DNA of 64,000 nt from Rickettsiales bacterium (GTDB taxonomy: Bacteria; Pseudomonadota; Alphaproteobacteria; G027485855), in contig JAIXQD010000019.1 in the NCBI GenBank assembly GCA_027485855.1, positions 82,256 to 146,255 on the forward strand, written 5' to 3'. The position numbers and the translations under genes are program-made. Position 1 is the first letter of the stretch, and every line of letters begins with the position of its first letter. Shown piece by piece: positions 27,499 to 37,009 of this stretch. The notes under the pieces are model-generated. The model was not told the DNA's origin and ran no database searches. It saw only the letters and a list, made by a program, of their open reading frames with translations.

Positions 27499-28857
27499 TT
27501 AGCCGGGCTGATTTTTGCAAAAACTGCCAGGGTTAAGAATGGGAGTAATCATTTTCTCTAAAAAGTGCTCACGCTTGCTTAAGTATATTCTCTTGTCACC
27601 CAAATAGTGTAAAAACTCATTGTGTGCCAGTCTTTCTTGCCTGCCCCCATGTAGCACATCAATATCCACGGCAGTAACAAAAGCAAACATACTCAAGAGC
27701 ATTTCAGGAATATGAGAACCTATGCTGTGATTGTCGGGGGCGGCTTTAAGCCAGCCTATCAATTTCTCAATTTGCCTGTCTATCTCCGCCCTATTATTAT
27801 ACTTAAGCCGGAGCAAGGCTGCATCATCTATAGTTTTTATCAGCAAAAACCAAAGCACAAAAAATTGATAATTATTACTAAATGAGTCACCGAAGTAATT
27901 CATGGGCAAATCGTTAACATGACGGTAAAATTTAAGCGCCTCTCTTGGGGCGACATTATATAAAACTGACAATTCTGCCATAAGCTTCAAAGATAAATTT
28001 TCAAGCTTAGGCTTGCTTACCGCTGCAAACTCAAAAAGTTTTTTATAACCTTCTACGGGGAGGCCGTAATCAGCAACCAAAGGTAACGGCAAAGATAGGT
28101 TACAGAACTTATGCAAGTAAGTTTCGGCATCTATATCATTGCCATAGCTGCCGCGAATGGCCGCATGCAGCTGGGTTTTATTGACCAACAAAATAAACAC
28201 AATATTTTTTACGTCAAAAAAATGCTTGAGCTTCTCAAGCAAATCGACCGAAAACTTTGGGTTACAGCGGTCAATCTCATCAACCATAATTATAAGTGGC
28301 TTTGGTAGTTCTGCGGCAATGGCTGCCAGCTGAGTTTTAAAGTCTTTGAAAAGCTGCTTATCGCTAGGTCGCTTATTAAGTTTTTTTTCTACTGCGCAAA
28401 CAGTAATATCTTTAATTCTATTAGCGATCACTGCAATGACACCAGACAAAAGCGGATTTGTCGCCGCAAGCAGAACTGTTGGGCCTAGACGTACCAAAAT
28501 CTTCGCGGTTATCTTGGCCAAGCCCTTTGCAGCTTTTTTTATTTTTTGTGACGTGGTGCTGTTTTTCTCTACAAAGCCCACTATCTCGCCCGCAATGAGG
28601 TCGAAGGCGTTATCGAGATAGTCACTTGCAAAGGCATCGATATAAATATGTGGCCATTTTTGCGGCGTAAGCCGCTTTTGCCATTCTTCGGCAAAATAGG
28701 TTTTGCCCGAGCCCCATGGCGCATCGACTGTTATAACCAACCCGTCTTTGCCATGTTGCGCTATATAGCTTTCCAGATTAATGGCAAAAGCTTCTTTGCC
28801 GCTGATATCTGTTTTAAAGGGCGCGGCGGCAGCTTCAGTTACTTTATCTTGCGCCAT
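27499..28857 (-). CDS. KAP-family P-loop NTPase
   Basis: A 452-residue KAP NTPase. The Walker A motif is VDAPWGSGKTYF and the Walker B is LIIMVDEIDRCNPKF. The family hallmark, hydrophobic helices inserted between them, is present (ILVRLGPTVLLAATNPLLSGVIAVIA). KAP proteins are membrane-associated; some lie in phage-defence loci, others scaffold signalling complexes. No defence gene is adjacent. Base composition is clearly AT-richer than the flanking gatB and M48 genes, suggesting acquisition. It begins 23 bases downstream of gatB on the same strand and may be read from the gatB promoter. Confidence 0.85.
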   Translation of the reverse strand: MAQDKVTEAAAAPFKTDISGKEAFAINLESYIAQHGKDGLVITVDAPWGSGKTYFAEEWQKRLTPQKWPHIYIDAFASDYLDNAFDLIAGEIVGFVEKNSTTSQKIKKAAKGLAKITAKILVRLGPTVLLAATNPLLSGVIAVIANRIKDITVCAVEKKLNKRPSDKQLFKDFKTQLAAIAAELPKPLIIMVDEIDRCNPKFSVDLLEKLKHFFDVKNIVFILLVNKTQLHAAIRGSYGNDIDAETYLHKFCNLSLPLPLVADYGLPVEGYKKLFEFAAVSKPKLENLSLKLMAELSVLYNVAPREALKFYRHVNDLPMNYFGDSFSNNYQFFVLWFLLIKTIDDAALLRLKYNNRAEIDRQIEKLIGWLKAAPDNHSIGSHIPEMLLSMFAFVTAVDIDVLHGGRQERLAHNEFLHYLGDKRIYLSKREHFLEKMITPILNPGSFCKNQPG

Positions 28858-28880
28858 GCCGCCCCGTCCAATCCAAAGCC

Positions 28881-30338
28881 TTACCCCAAAGCTTTTTTGA
28901 GGGCGTCGTTGAGGGCCGCGGGGTTGGCTTTGCCGCCCATGGCTTTCATCACCTGCCCCACAAAAAAGCCAAAGAGCTTATCTTTGCCGCTTTTATATTC
29001 GGCCACTTTGTCGGGGTTGGCGGCTAAAATCTCGGCCACGGCTTTTTCAATGGCGCCGATGTCGGTCACTTGGCGCAGGCCTTTTTCTTCAACAATGGCC
29101 GCAGCGGCTTTGCCTGTGGCAAACATCTCTTCAAACACATCTTTAGCGATGCGGCCAGAAATAGTGTTGTCACCAATCAGCTGCAACAAGCCCGCCAAGG
29201 CTGTGGCACTCACGGGGCTATCGGCAATATCTTTGCCGGCACGGTTGAGTGCGCCAAATAACTCACCCATCACCCAATTGGCGGCCATTTTGGCATCGCT
29301 ATTTTTGGCCACCGCCTCGAAATAATCGGCCTTGGCTTTTTCGGCCACCATCACTGAGGCATCGTAAGCACTGAGGCCAAAATCACTGATAAAACGGGCT
29401 TTGCGGTCATCGGGCAGCTCAGGCAGTGTGGCCTTTAAGCTTTCAACCCATGCGGCATCGAGCACCAAGGGCAATAAATCGGGGTCGGGGAAATAGCGGT
29501 AATCGTGCGCATCTTCCTTGCTGCGCATGCTGCGCGTGACGCTACGGCTGGTGTCCCATAAGCGCGTTTCCTGCACGATGCTGCCGCCGCTCTCTAAAAT
29601 CTCCAACTGGCGTTGCGCTTCATATTCTATGGCCTGCTGCACAAAGCGAATGGAGTTGACGTTTTTAATTTCGCAGCGTGTGCCCAGCTTGGTTTCGCCC
29701 GCACGGCGCAGCGATAAATTAACATCGGCCCGCATCGAGCCTTCTTCCATATTGCCATCGCAGGTTTCAAGGTAGCGCAAAATGCTGCGCAGCTTGCGTA
29801 AATAAGCGCCTGCTTCTTCGGCGCTGCGAATATCGGGCTCGCTGACAATTTCCATCAGCGCCACGCCCGCACGGTTTAAATCGACATAACTTTCGTTGGG
29901 GTGCTGGTCGTGGATTGATTTACCGGCATCTTGCTCTAGGTGCAGGCGGGTAATGCCCACGCGCTTGGTGCTGCCATCGGCCAGATCCAGCATAATTTCG
30001 CCCGTGCCGACAATCGGCTCTTTATATTGGCTAATCTGATAGCCCGAGGGCAAATCGGCATAAAAATAATTTTTGCGGTCGAATACCGAGTGCAGGTTTA
30101 TTTGTGCGCGCAGCCCAAGGCCGGTTTTTACGGCTTGCTCAACGGCCTTACGATTAATGACCGGCAGCATGCCCGGAAAGCCCGCATCAACAAAACTCAC
30201 TTGCGTGTTGGGTGCCGCGCCAAAAGCTGTGGACGCGCCAGAAAAGAGCTTAGAATTGGTGGTGATTTGCGCATGCACCTCAAGACCAATCACCATTTCC
30301 CATTGGCCGGTTGTACCGGTGATTAAATTATTGCTCAT
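28881..30338 (-). CDS. gatB: Asp/Glu-tRNA amidotransferase subunit B
   Basis: GatB is the kinase/tRNA-binding subunit of GatCAB, which converts misacylated Glu-tRNA-Gln or Asp-tRNA-Asn into the correct amide. The 485-residue length is normal, with the start at 30338 ([11 protein letters not shown]) chosen because the conserved [13 protein letters not shown] follows directly. Family motifs [45 protein letters not shown] and [10 protein letters not shown] are all intact, and the YqeY-like tail ends the protein. gatC and gatA are not adjacent, although gatCAB often form an operon. Confidence 0.96.
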   Translation of the reverse strand: MSNNLITGTTGQWEMVIGLEVHAQITTNSKLFSGASTAFGAAPNTQVSFVDAGFPGMLPVINRKAVEQAVKTGLGLRAQINLHSVFDRKNYFYADLPSGYQISQYKEPIVGTGEIMLDLADGSTKRVGITRLHLEQDAGKSIHDQHPNESYVDLNRAGVALMEIVSEPDIRSAEEAGAYLRKLRSILRYLETCDGNMEEGSMRADVNLSLRRAGETKLGTRCEIKNVNSIRFVQQAIEYEAQRQLEILESGGSIVQETRLWDTSRSVTRSMRSKEDAHDYRYFPDPDLLPLVLDAAWVESLKATLPELPDDRKARFISDFGLSAYDASVMVAEKAKADYFEAVAKNSDAKMAANWVMGELFGALNRAGKDIADSPVSATALAGLLQLIGDNTISGRIAKDVFEEMFATGKAAAAIVEEKGLRQVTDIGAIEKAVAEILAANPDKVAEYKSGKDKLFGFFVGQVMKAMGGKANPAALNDALKKALG

Positions 30339-30641
30339 AAGACACCCCAAAGCTGAACTTATTGGCTGAACTAATTTTCTGTCTATTGTTTTTACGCAAA
30401 AGCGCCGCCTGAGCAAGGCCAAAGCCGCATTGCGCGCAATTTTGTTACTGGTTTATTGCGCAGGTGGTGTGTTGTTGGGCGCACAATAAGCGGCCGCGAT
30501 AAAAAAATGCGCAAAAAACAATTTTTATGTTCTTTTTGGGCTTTACAGTTTTGCGTCTTCGTGCAGCAATATTTTTCTAGCCTGTGGGTGGCGCGTTCTT
30601 GCACTGCCCAGAATTACTCTCAGAAGATTGGAGTCGCCGCC
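30339..30641. other. Intergenic region between divergent gatB and S49 peptidase genes
   Basis: About 300 bases without a supported gene. The frame of the S49 gene stays open upstream to 30456, and a hydrophobic stretch can be translated (FLCSFWALQFCVFV), but the ribosome site favours the start at 30642. The region must hold the two divergent promoters. I see no clear terminator or RNA structure. Confidence 0.5.
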
Positions 30642-31607
30642 ATGAGTCAGACACCCCAAAATACCCCCCCGCGCTCCGGCAGCCCCGAAGGCAGAAAAGC
30701 CCCATCTGTTGTGCCCCCCAGACTGATCCAAGGCGATGATGGCCAGTGGTATTTTTTAACGCCCGCCCAAGTCAAAGAAGATTTTGCCGCCAATAAGGCC
30801 GCCACCAAAGCGCCGCCAGTGATTCATGTAGTGAACCTCAAGGGTAGCATTAGCGATGGCGGCCCCGGCACCATTAACATTAATAACCTCGACCCGCTGT
30901 TAACCGCGGCCTTTAATAAGCCTGCCAGCGCTGTGGTGTTGGTGATGAACAGCCCTGGTGGCTCACCCAGCCAGTCTGAGCTGGTGGCACGCCGCATTAA
31001 GCAACTGCGCGAAGAAAGCAAAATTCCGGTTTATGTGTTTGTTGAAGATATGTGTGCTTCAGGCGGCTATTGGATTGCCGTTGTGGCCGATAAAATTTTT
31101 GCCCTGCCCACCTCGAATATCGGCTCGATTGGGGTTATCTCCGAGCGCGAAGATCGCAGCAAAGAGCTTGGCAAAAAAGGCGTGAAGGTCACGCAATTTA
31201 CCGCCGGCAAGCATAAAGGCTATGGCAGCCCTGCCCGCGCCCTTGAGCAGCAGGAAATTGACGAGCGGCAAAAACGCGTTGATGAATTGCACCAAATCTT
31301 TATCAACCACGTCAAAAAACACCGTGGCAGCCGCATTACCGGCAGCGATGACGAAGTCTTCGAGGCCAATGTGCATTTGGGCGACGAAGCTTTGCGCCTT
31401 GGCATGATTGATGGCGTTGATGATTTGCGCTCATGGATTACCCGTGAGTTTGGCAAAGATGCCCGCATGATGACGCTGGCCTTAGCGCCTGCCGCACCGC
31501 GTGGGGCTTCAGCCGCCAACGAAAATGACCAAGATGCCGCCCGTGGCATTGCGTCACGCCCGACACTGATCACACGGCAAAAGCCAGCCCAATTTAAATT
31601 AGGCTAA
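30642..31607 (+). CDS. S49 family serine peptidase (SppA/SohB-like)
   Basis: A 321-residue protease related to signal peptide peptidase SppA. The S49 core shows VLVMNSPGGSPSQSELVARR, the Ser nucleophile in DMCASGGYWIAVVAD, NIGSIGVIS, and the Lys general base in FTAGKHKGYGSPAR. The start at 30642 is set by GGAG eight bases upstream; with it the protein has no signal or membrane segment and would be cytosolic. A longer form from 30456 or 30507 would add a possible membrane anchor (KKQFLCSFWALQFCVFVQQ), so the location is unsettled. The tail is Ala/Pro-rich. A terminator follows. Confidence 0.88.
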   Translation: MSQTPQNTPPRSGSPEGRKAPSVVPPRLIQGDDGQWYFLTPAQVKEDFAANKAATKAPPVIHVVNLKGSISDGGPGTININNLDPLLTAAFNKPASAVVLVMNSPGGSPSQSELVARRIKQLREESKIPVYVFVEDMCASGGYWIAVVADKIFALPTSNIGSIGVISEREDRSKELGKKGVKVTQFTAGKHKGYGSPARALEQQEIDERQKRVDELHQIFINHVKKHRGSRITGSDDEVFEANVHLGDEALRLGMIDGVDDLRSWITREFGKDARMMTLALAPAAPRGASAANENDQDAARGIASRPTLITRQKPAQFKLG

Positions 31608-31641
31608 TGCTTTAGCTATTATAGTTTTTGCGTTATATTAG

Positions 31642-31671
31642 GGGCAGGGCGTTATGCGTCCTGCCCTTTTT
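31642..31671 (+). terminator. Rho-independent terminator after the S49 gene
   Basis: GGGCAGG and CCTGCCC pair around an 11-base loop and are followed by TTTTT. Confidence 0.8.
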
Positions 31672-31685
31672 AATGCGCAAAACAA

Positions 31686-32336
31686 ATGGCGTTGCCGATG
31701 ATTACTGTAAAACAACTTAAAGCCGCCCGCGCCCTTCTGGGTTGGAGCCAGCAAGAGCTGGGCGAACATGCTGGCCTCTCGCAAACAGCGATCGCCAATA
31801 TCGAAACCATGCGCCACCGCCCCACCGAGGCCCATTTGCGCCATCTGCGCGAGGCCTGCGAGACAGCCGGCATTCAATTTATTGAAGGCGGCGTGCGTGA
31901 GCGCAGCGATTTTATAAAATTTATCAGTGGCCCCAATTATCGCCTGACCATGATTGATTATATTTTTGCCAAGCTCGTGGCCAACCAGCAAAGCGAATAT
32001 CTGGTGAGTGGTGTTGACACAACCTTGCTGACGGATGACGAGCTTGCCGGTGTGGCCATGCATGTGCAGCGTTTGCAGGCCGCGGGCTTATCGCAGCGTG
32101 TGTTGGTGCGCGAGGGTACAAAAGCCGAACAAGTGTCCGGGCCACCCTCTTGGTATCGGGCTTTGCCGGCAGCGATGTTTTCAGCCACCACGCCTTGTTT
32201 TGTGTTTGCCGATCGCTACGCCATGATGCTTTACGATAAACAACAGGTGGTGATTATTCGTAATGCCGCTTTGGCCGATGACCAAAAGCGCAAATTTAAC
32301 ATGCTATGGGAAAATGCCAAAACGCTTGAGAGCTGA
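31686..32336 (+). CDS. XRE-type helix-turn-helix regulator
   Basis: A 216-residue protein with an N-terminal Cro/CI-type DNA-binding domain (VKQLKAARALLGWSQQELGEHAGLS, then QTAIANIETMRHRP). The start may instead be ATG 31698 (MITVKQLKAAR), the usual beginning of this family. The C-terminal 140 residues show no family I can name; they include AMFSATTPCFVFADRYAMMLYDK. No ribosome site is visible for either start. It overlaps the next gene by 23 bases, so the pair is likely one operon. Confidence 0.8.
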   Translation: MALPMITVKQLKAARALLGWSQQELGEHAGLSQTAIANIETMRHRPTEAHLRHLREACETAGIQFIEGGVRERSDFIKFISGPNYRLTMIDYIFAKLVANQQSEYLVSGVDTTLLTDDELAGVAMHVQRLQAAGLSQRVLVREGTKAEQVSGPPSWYRALPAAMFSATTPCFVFADRYAMMLYDKQQVVIIRNAALADDQKRKFNMLWENAKTLES

Positions 32337-33024
32337 AGGCCGCAGCAGCTTAGGCCTGTTAATATTGGGCATTTTCTGGCTTGGCGCTGTGCTTATGGCC
32401 ATGCCTGCTGCGGCCGAAACCACGACTGAAACCACTGCCGAAACTTGCCCGGGCTATCAAGCGATAAAGCCACTGCGTAAATTTGATATTGATGGGGGCG
32501 GTCTATCTATCCTTGTCGATAAAAACCATACTTGGCAGGCGGGGCTTACAGACTCTGGGCTAAGCCAAACTCAACAAAATGAGCTGCAAAAATTTGGCAC
32601 ATCTTTTGGCTGGATCAAGGCCGATCTTGATCATGATGGTCGGCTTGAAACGCTGGTGCAAGCTGGGCTAGTTCAAGGCAATGTGCGGCGCGGTTACCAT
32701 ATTGCTGTTTCGCTGCATATTTTTTGTGATGACTCGCCCGAAGAGGCCGCTTGCATGAGTGCGTTTTTTGGCTCGCAGCGCGTTATCCTTTATGCGGATA
32801 TGCCCCCGCCTGCCGCAGCAACGCCAAGCAATGTTGTGGCACCCTTGCGCGTGGCGCTTATCCCATGGGACAATAAAACACTGATTGCTGTAGTTGGCGA
32901 GAGGCGCCGCGGCCAGAAAAAAGAAACTATTGAGTTTTTCTCATGGCAACAAAAACGTGCCACACTGACATGCGTGTGTAATGAGGGTAAGTGCAAGCAA
33001 GCACCAGAAGAAGCCAAAGAATAA
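32314..33024 (+). CDS. Exported hypothetical protein
   Basis: A 236-residue protein. The start at 32314 gives a long signal peptide (RSSLGLLILGIFWLGAVLMA, cleavage near MPAAAE); GGGAAA precedes it closely. The mature part contains IKADLDHDGRLETLVQAG, an FG-GAP/EF-hand-like calcium loop with D at positions 1, 3 and 5, and several Cys (CDDSPEEAAC, CVCNEGKC) that could form periplasmic disulfides. It partly overlaps the regulator gene upstream. No function can be named. Confidence 0.7.
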   Translation: MPKRLRAEGRSSLGLLILGIFWLGAVLMAMPAAAETTTETTAETCPGYQAIKPLRKFDIDGGGLSILVDKNHTWQAGLTDSGLSQTQQNELQKFGTSFGWIKADLDHDGRLETLVQAGLVQGNVRRGYHIAVSLHIFCDDSPEEAACMSAFFGSQRVILYADMPPPAAATPSNVVAPLRVALIPWDNKTLIAVVGERRRGQKKETIEFFSWQQKRATLTCVCNEGKCKQAPEEAKE

Positions 33025-33112
33025 CGGCGGAAAGGGCGGTGGTACGCCCAAAGAAATCGTCCACTGCTTACAGACACTCTAATAAAACAGACACGCTAAT
33101 AAAACAGACGGG

Positions 33113-33152
33113 CCAATAAAAAAGCGAGGACAAGTCCTCGCTTTTTTATTGG
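33113..33152. terminator. Bidirectional terminator, perfect inverted repeat
   Basis: CCAATAAAAAAGCGAGGA and its exact complement flank the loop CAAG. The GCGAGGA stem is bordered by A-runs on one side and T-runs on the other, so it can stop both the exported-protein gene and the tRNA-Arg gene. The left edge of the tRNA (encoded CCA) forms part of the repeat. Confidence 0.9.
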
Positions 33153-33226
33153 CGCACCCGAAGAGATTCGAACTCCTAACCTACGGATTCGTAGTCCGTT
33201 GCTCTATCCAATTGAGCTACGGGTGC
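33150..33226 (-). tRNA. tRNA-Arg (ACG)
   Basis: A 77-base cloverleaf on the minus strand. The acceptor GCACCCG pairs with CGGGTGC, the anticodon stem ACGGA/TCCGT encloses CTACGAA (anticodon ACG), and the T-loop is TTCGAAT. The 3' CCA is encoded. Confidence 0.95.
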
Positions 33227-33323
33227 AGCCTAGAAAGGCGTTTTACCCCAAAAGCAAAGCCGAAAGCAACAGCAAAGGCCAAAAGACCAAAAAATAGCCG
33301 GCATTAAAGCGATAATATTAAAA

Positions 33324-34586
33324 TTAGGCCGTAGTCTGCGCGGCAAAACCGCCATTACCATAAGCCGCCAGCGGGTCGGCTTTGCGGATATCAGCCGACC
33401 AGATTTGCCCCAGCGCCTTCATATTATTGTCTAATTGCTCGACCAGTGGCTGAAAATCGCCGAATGTTTGCAGCGCAATCAGGTCAAGCCTGCGATCATC
33501 GGGCCACCAGCGCAGCTTAAGCTGTGCCAGCGGCATGCCCTCGCCATTGCGGGCAATGCTGGTGACCCCCAACTCATAGTGACCGCGTGCTAGAAAATAG
33601 CGTAAATCCATAGCCCCCGTTATATCTTCACTGGCAAGGCGCGAGGGCGGCGGTGGGCGCAAAATATCGGCGGTGAAGCCACCAGGTAAATCGCGCAGCA
33701 AAGCGGCCACGAGTTCTGCTTCGGGCATCATATAGATTAAATTAAAAATCTCGACATAGCGTTTATTGGCATGCTCCATGCGCTGATGTTGCCCCGCTTG
33801 TTGCTCTAGCTGGCGTAGCTGCATATCAAGCGACTGCCCCGACACCGCCATAAGAGCGGCCCAATCTGGCACACCATCTTCTTGCATTTTAAGTTTTACA
33901 AAGCTGCCCTCGGGCAATACGGCAAAGCGCGCTTGCAGGTTTTTATCTTGCAAAAAAGTGGTGAGCGGGCGCAGGCGGCTGAGCTCATCATGGTGGCCGC
34001 GCCAAGTCATCTCTATTTCGCGCTGCTGGCCTTGCTGCTGCTGCTGCCGGTGCCATGCCGCTTCAACACCGCGGTGCAACTGCTCGGATAAACGGCTATA
34101 GGCTTGCTCGGCTTGCGCACGATCGGCGCGCAGCGACTGCAGCACTAATTTTTGTTGTCGCCGTGCCGACCAGCGCCACAATTTCCAAGCTGGCCAAAGC
34201 CGACGCTGCAACAGATTGATGTCTTGATAAAGCTGCGTGATATAGGCATTGAGTTTTTGCCGGTTGAACTCTTGCTGCCACTGCATTTGACAGCGCGGCA
34301 CAACGCCCTGCCAATGCAGCTCAACAGCATCAAGATGCACCACACAATCGGCTTGGAGCATTTGCTCAAGCTCGTCACGCCGCCGCCATTGCACCGGCGC
34401 TGGCATCACTGGGTGCGCCACAAAAAATGCCTCTAAGGTGGCCAAGCGTCGTGCACAATAATGGCGCAAATCGGCAAAGCTGATGCCTTGCGTGCTGGCC
34501 TTGACGATGAGCTCGGCAAAAGCATCAGGGCTGTCGCCATTTTCAGGCGCGCGCGCTAAAGAATTTGATGGGGCTATATGCGACAT
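33324..34586 (-). CDS. Hypothetical coiled-coil protein
   Basis: A 420-residue soluble protein rich in Gln, Arg, Leu and Trp. Residues about 100-300 are predominantly helical and coiled-coil-like (RADRAQAEQAYSRLSEQLHR; QQQQQGQQREIE; MQLRQLEQQAGQHQRMEHAN). Residues 1-40 are Ala/Ser-rich. The C-terminal 100 residues look more globular (GAMDLRYFLARGHYELGV; LKLRWWPDDRRLDLIAL). There is no signal peptide, membrane span or catalytic motif. It is a single gene flanked by tRNA-Arg and a divergent gene. Function unknown. Confidence 0.65.
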   Translation of the reverse strand: MSHIAPSNSLARAPENGDSPDAFAELIVKASTQGISFADLRHYCARRLATLEAFFVAHPVMPAPVQWRRRDELEQMLQADCVVHLDAVELHWQGVVPRCQMQWQQEFNRQKLNAYITQLYQDINLLQRRLWPAWKLWRWSARRQQKLVLQSLRADRAQAEQAYSRLSEQLHRGVEAAWHRQQQQQGQQREIEMTWRGHHDELSRLRPLTTFLQDKNLQARFAVLPEGSFVKLKMQEDGVPDWAALMAVSGQSLDMQLRQLEQQAGQHQRMEHANKRYVEIFNLIYMMPEAELVAALLRDLPGGFTADILRPPPPSRLASEDITGAMDLRYFLARGHYELGVTSIARNGEGMPLAQLKLRWWPDDRRLDLIALQTFGDFQPLVEQLDNNMKALGQIWSADIRKADPLAAYGNGGFAAQTTA

Positions 34587-34818
34587 TAAGGGCGCATCTC
34601 ATCTGTTGGGGTTATCGCCACTCTATGCTTTAAGATGCACTTTTTGTGCTTACTAAAGCCTTAATTGTTGCCTTTATGAAAAAATTTGCCCCCGTCATGG
34701 CGCAAGCCCCCAATAATTGTTGCGCTGGCATAAACATCGTCCTATAAACGGGGCATTGTCGCGCCATGGCAATAATTGGCTTTCATTAACAAGAACCCCA
34801 ACCAGAGAGACCCCCCAC

Positions 34819-35892
34819 ATGCCCGTAGAAATTGGCAAACAAAATCAAATTCGCTTTACCTTCCCCAACACCCACAAAGATGCGGCCGCTACGATTACGC
34901 TTCAGCGCACTTTGCGTATTCCAGATGATGGCAAGACCTACCCTTTGCCTCCCGGCCTTGGCGCTTTCCCGCTGGTAGGTTTAGGCGATATCAGCAAAGA
35001 CCGTTTGCCCGCACGCTTCATAGAAAATGAAACACATGCGCTGATGCCCATGTGGCAGGCCGAAGCCATGTGGCTAAGCTTTGGCGGTTTTGGCCGCGAT
35101 TATCCTGTCGCGCTTATTATCGCTGCGGGCGGCATTAATGCTGCAAGTGGTGAGGCCTTGTCTAACACCCTCTCAAACGAGCCGCTCAACTATTTGGATA
35201 ATTCGGTTAATCCTTGGCTTGATGGCTTTAAAACCGACAAAGGCACAATTAAGCAGTTTGTCGCTATGCCGCTGGGCCTTGGCGTGACTGTTGAAGAGCA
35301 ACTCACCAAGCAAGCCAATGGCGGCCTGCAACTGATTGCTATTCCGCTAAAGGCTGAAGTTTATGAAGAATGGCTAAAAAATCAGCCAAAAAGAAATACA
35401 CGCGGCATGGCTCTCGCGAGTTTTTCACTCGAGAGTGCACCCGATGGCGGCATGGGCTTAGGCGCTGGTGGTGCAATGGCGCAAGAGCTCTATCAATCTA
35501 AATTCAAATTAGAAGATTGGGATTATGCCGCACAACAAAGCTTTAATATCGGCATTTTAAACTCATGGATGTGGCAAGCTGTTGTCGGCCAAGCGCCACC
35601 CAGCATACCCCCCACCGCTAAGGACTATACCAACAGCGGCTATCCGTGGTTTAGCTATTATGATGACAGCGCCACAGCAACAGCAGGCAGCAAAATACTG
35701 GCTGGTGTTAAAACCGTGGCAGAAATTGAAAAAGAAACAGGCAAAAAACTGCTGCCAGAAAATCAAAGCATCCCGCTTTATGGTGAGCGCGTTATTCCGC
35801 TGCGCCCAGGTCAGACGGGGTCTTTGGTGATTTTGCCTCCCTCGCCTTTATCGGCCAAACGCGCAAACGATAAAGGCCCAACAAACGGCTAA
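34819..35892 (+). CDS. Conserved hypothetical protein (RTLRIPDDGKTYPLPPGLG family)
   Basis: A 357-residue soluble protein. The start at 34819 is set by GAGAG nine bases upstream. It carries stretches that I recall from a widespread uncharacterised family in actinobacteria, cyanobacteria and others: RTLRIPDDGKTYPLPPGLGA, a PMWQAEAMWLSF segment, NPWLDGF, IKQFVAMPLGLGVTVEEQL, and later GMGLGAGGAMAQELY and PPTAKDY...PWFSYYDD. The strong conservation over such distance suggests an enzyme or structural role, but none is known to me. A good terminator follows. Confidence 0.75.
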   Translation: MPVEIGKQNQIRFTFPNTHKDAAATITLQRTLRIPDDGKTYPLPPGLGAFPLVGLGDISKDRLPARFIENETHALMPMWQAEAMWLSFGGFGRDYPVALIIAAGGINAASGEALSNTLSNEPLNYLDNSVNPWLDGFKTDKGTIKQFVAMPLGLGVTVEEQLTKQANGGLQLIAIPLKAEVYEEWLKNQPKRNTRGMALASFSLESAPDGGMGLGAGGAMAQELYQSKFKLEDWDYAAQQSFNIGILNSWMWQAVVGQAPPSIPPTAKDYTNSGYPWFSYYDDSATATAGSKILAGVKTVAEIEKETGKKLLPENQSIPLYGERVIPLRPGQTGSLVILPPSPLSAKRANDKGPTNG

Positions 35893-35923
35893 TTGCTAGC
35901 TTAAGTTGTTTTAAAGTTAAATT

Positions 35924-35955
35924 GGCCTGCCGCCTTGATGGTGGCAGGCCTTTTT
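35924..35955 (+). terminator. Rho-independent terminator
   Basis: GGCCTGCC and GGCAGGCC pair around an 11-base loop, followed by TTTTT. It ends the conserved hypothetical gene upstream. Confidence 0.9.
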
Positions 35956-36125
35956 ATTGAATAAAGTCGCACAAGCCCGTCAAACCCTGCTTTGCTTGTG
36001 ATTAGCTTTGTTGCCCAGAAGCCTAAAACCTGTTCTTAATTAATCAATGTCGAGATAGTTTTGCTTGATTTTACCTGCCAGTGATGGATGTATGGGACTG
36101 TTATTAAATCATTGCAGGATATCGC

Positions 36126-36851
36126 ATGCTGGCCTTCACTCCCGAGATCACCGAGCAGATTGGCTACTACGTTTACCGGCTGATTGACCCGCGCGATAAC
36201 AAGACGTTCTATGTCGGCAAGGGTAAAGGTAATCGGGTTTTCGCCCATGTGGCTGAGGCCTTGGCTGGCGCACGGGATACACCCAAGCTGGGGCGCATCC
36301 GTGATATCCATGCGACGGGGCTACAGGTCGGTCATATCATCCACCGTCATGGGATGAGCGAGAAGGAAGCCTTCTTACTGGAAGCCGCCCTGATCGATGC
36401 CTATCAGGAATTCATTGGCGAAGACCTCCACAATGCCGTGGAAGGCCAGCACAGCCGCCTTACGGGCGTGATGAGCGCGGAAGACATGATCTCCATATAT
36501 GCTGCCGAGCCGGTCGAGATTGTTGACCCCGTTATTATTATCAATATCAACCGCGAATGGTACCCCAGTATGCCGGCAGACGAATTGTATCAATATACCC
36601 GATGCTCATGGGTCTGCCGCCCAGAACGGCACAAGGACTGCCGCTACGCTCTGTCGGTCAAGAACGGCGTGATACGGCAGGTCTATGCTATAAAAAGCTG
36701 GCATCTCGACCCACGCTTCGCAGGGCAGGACAAAAAGCGTTGGATGTTTGAGGGCGCGGTGGCGACCGATAAAGCCCAGTACCTTCACAAATCCATCCGC
36801 CACCTCATCAAACGCGGCGCCGCCAACCCCATACGCTGGGTGGGGTGTTAG
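36126..36851 (+). CDS. GIY-YIG (LEM-3-like) domain protein
   Basis: A 241-residue protein with an N-terminal GIY-YIG nuclease-type domain: IGYYVYRLIDPRDNKTFYVG, then GKGKGNRVFAHV, and the acidic EAFLLEAALIDAYQ later. This matches the LEM3-like branch. The C-terminal 110 residues (DELYQYTRCSWVCRPERHKD) resemble no family I know, and its Cys/His residues could bind a metal. Codon use is unlike the neighbours (more GCC, GGC, ATC; evenly GC-rich), so acquisition is likely. DNA cleavage is expected of the fold but not proven here. Confidence 0.8.
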   Translation: MLAFTPEITEQIGYYVYRLIDPRDNKTFYVGKGKGNRVFAHVAEALAGARDTPKLGRIRDIHATGLQVGHIIHRHGMSEKEAFLLEAALIDAYQEFIGEDLHNAVEGQHSRLTGVMSAEDMISIYAAEPVEIVDPVIIININREWYPSMPADELYQYTRCSWVCRPERHKDCRYALSVKNGVIRQVYAIKSWHLDPRFAGQDKKRWMFEGAVATDKAQYLHKSIRHLIKRGAANPIRWVGC

Positions 36852-36964
36852 TTATCTTCTGCCAGATATTGTGGTTGATTTTTCAAATAAATTTTAATCC
36901 CAAATTTTAATACAACATTTTTGCGTTAGTCTCTGACCAGTTCATTTGCCTACAACAACACCCC

Positions 36965-37009
36965 AAACACGCAGCGTTCAATATAATATGTCTTGGTTAA
37001 TGCGTGTTT
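36965..37009 (+). promoter_or_regulatory. Perfect -10 inside an inverted repeat
   Basis: AAACACGCA (36965-36973) and its complement TGCGTGTTT (37001-37009) flank 27 bases containing TATAAT (36982-36987). No good -35 is seen. The layout suggests an operator pair around an activated or repressed promoter for the gene at 37062. Confidence 0.4.

Noticed and set aside
27499..33024. A defence island around the KAP NTPase and XRE regulator
   Set aside because: The intervening genes are gatB and an S49 peptidase, and no nuclease, methylase or toxin is adjacent.
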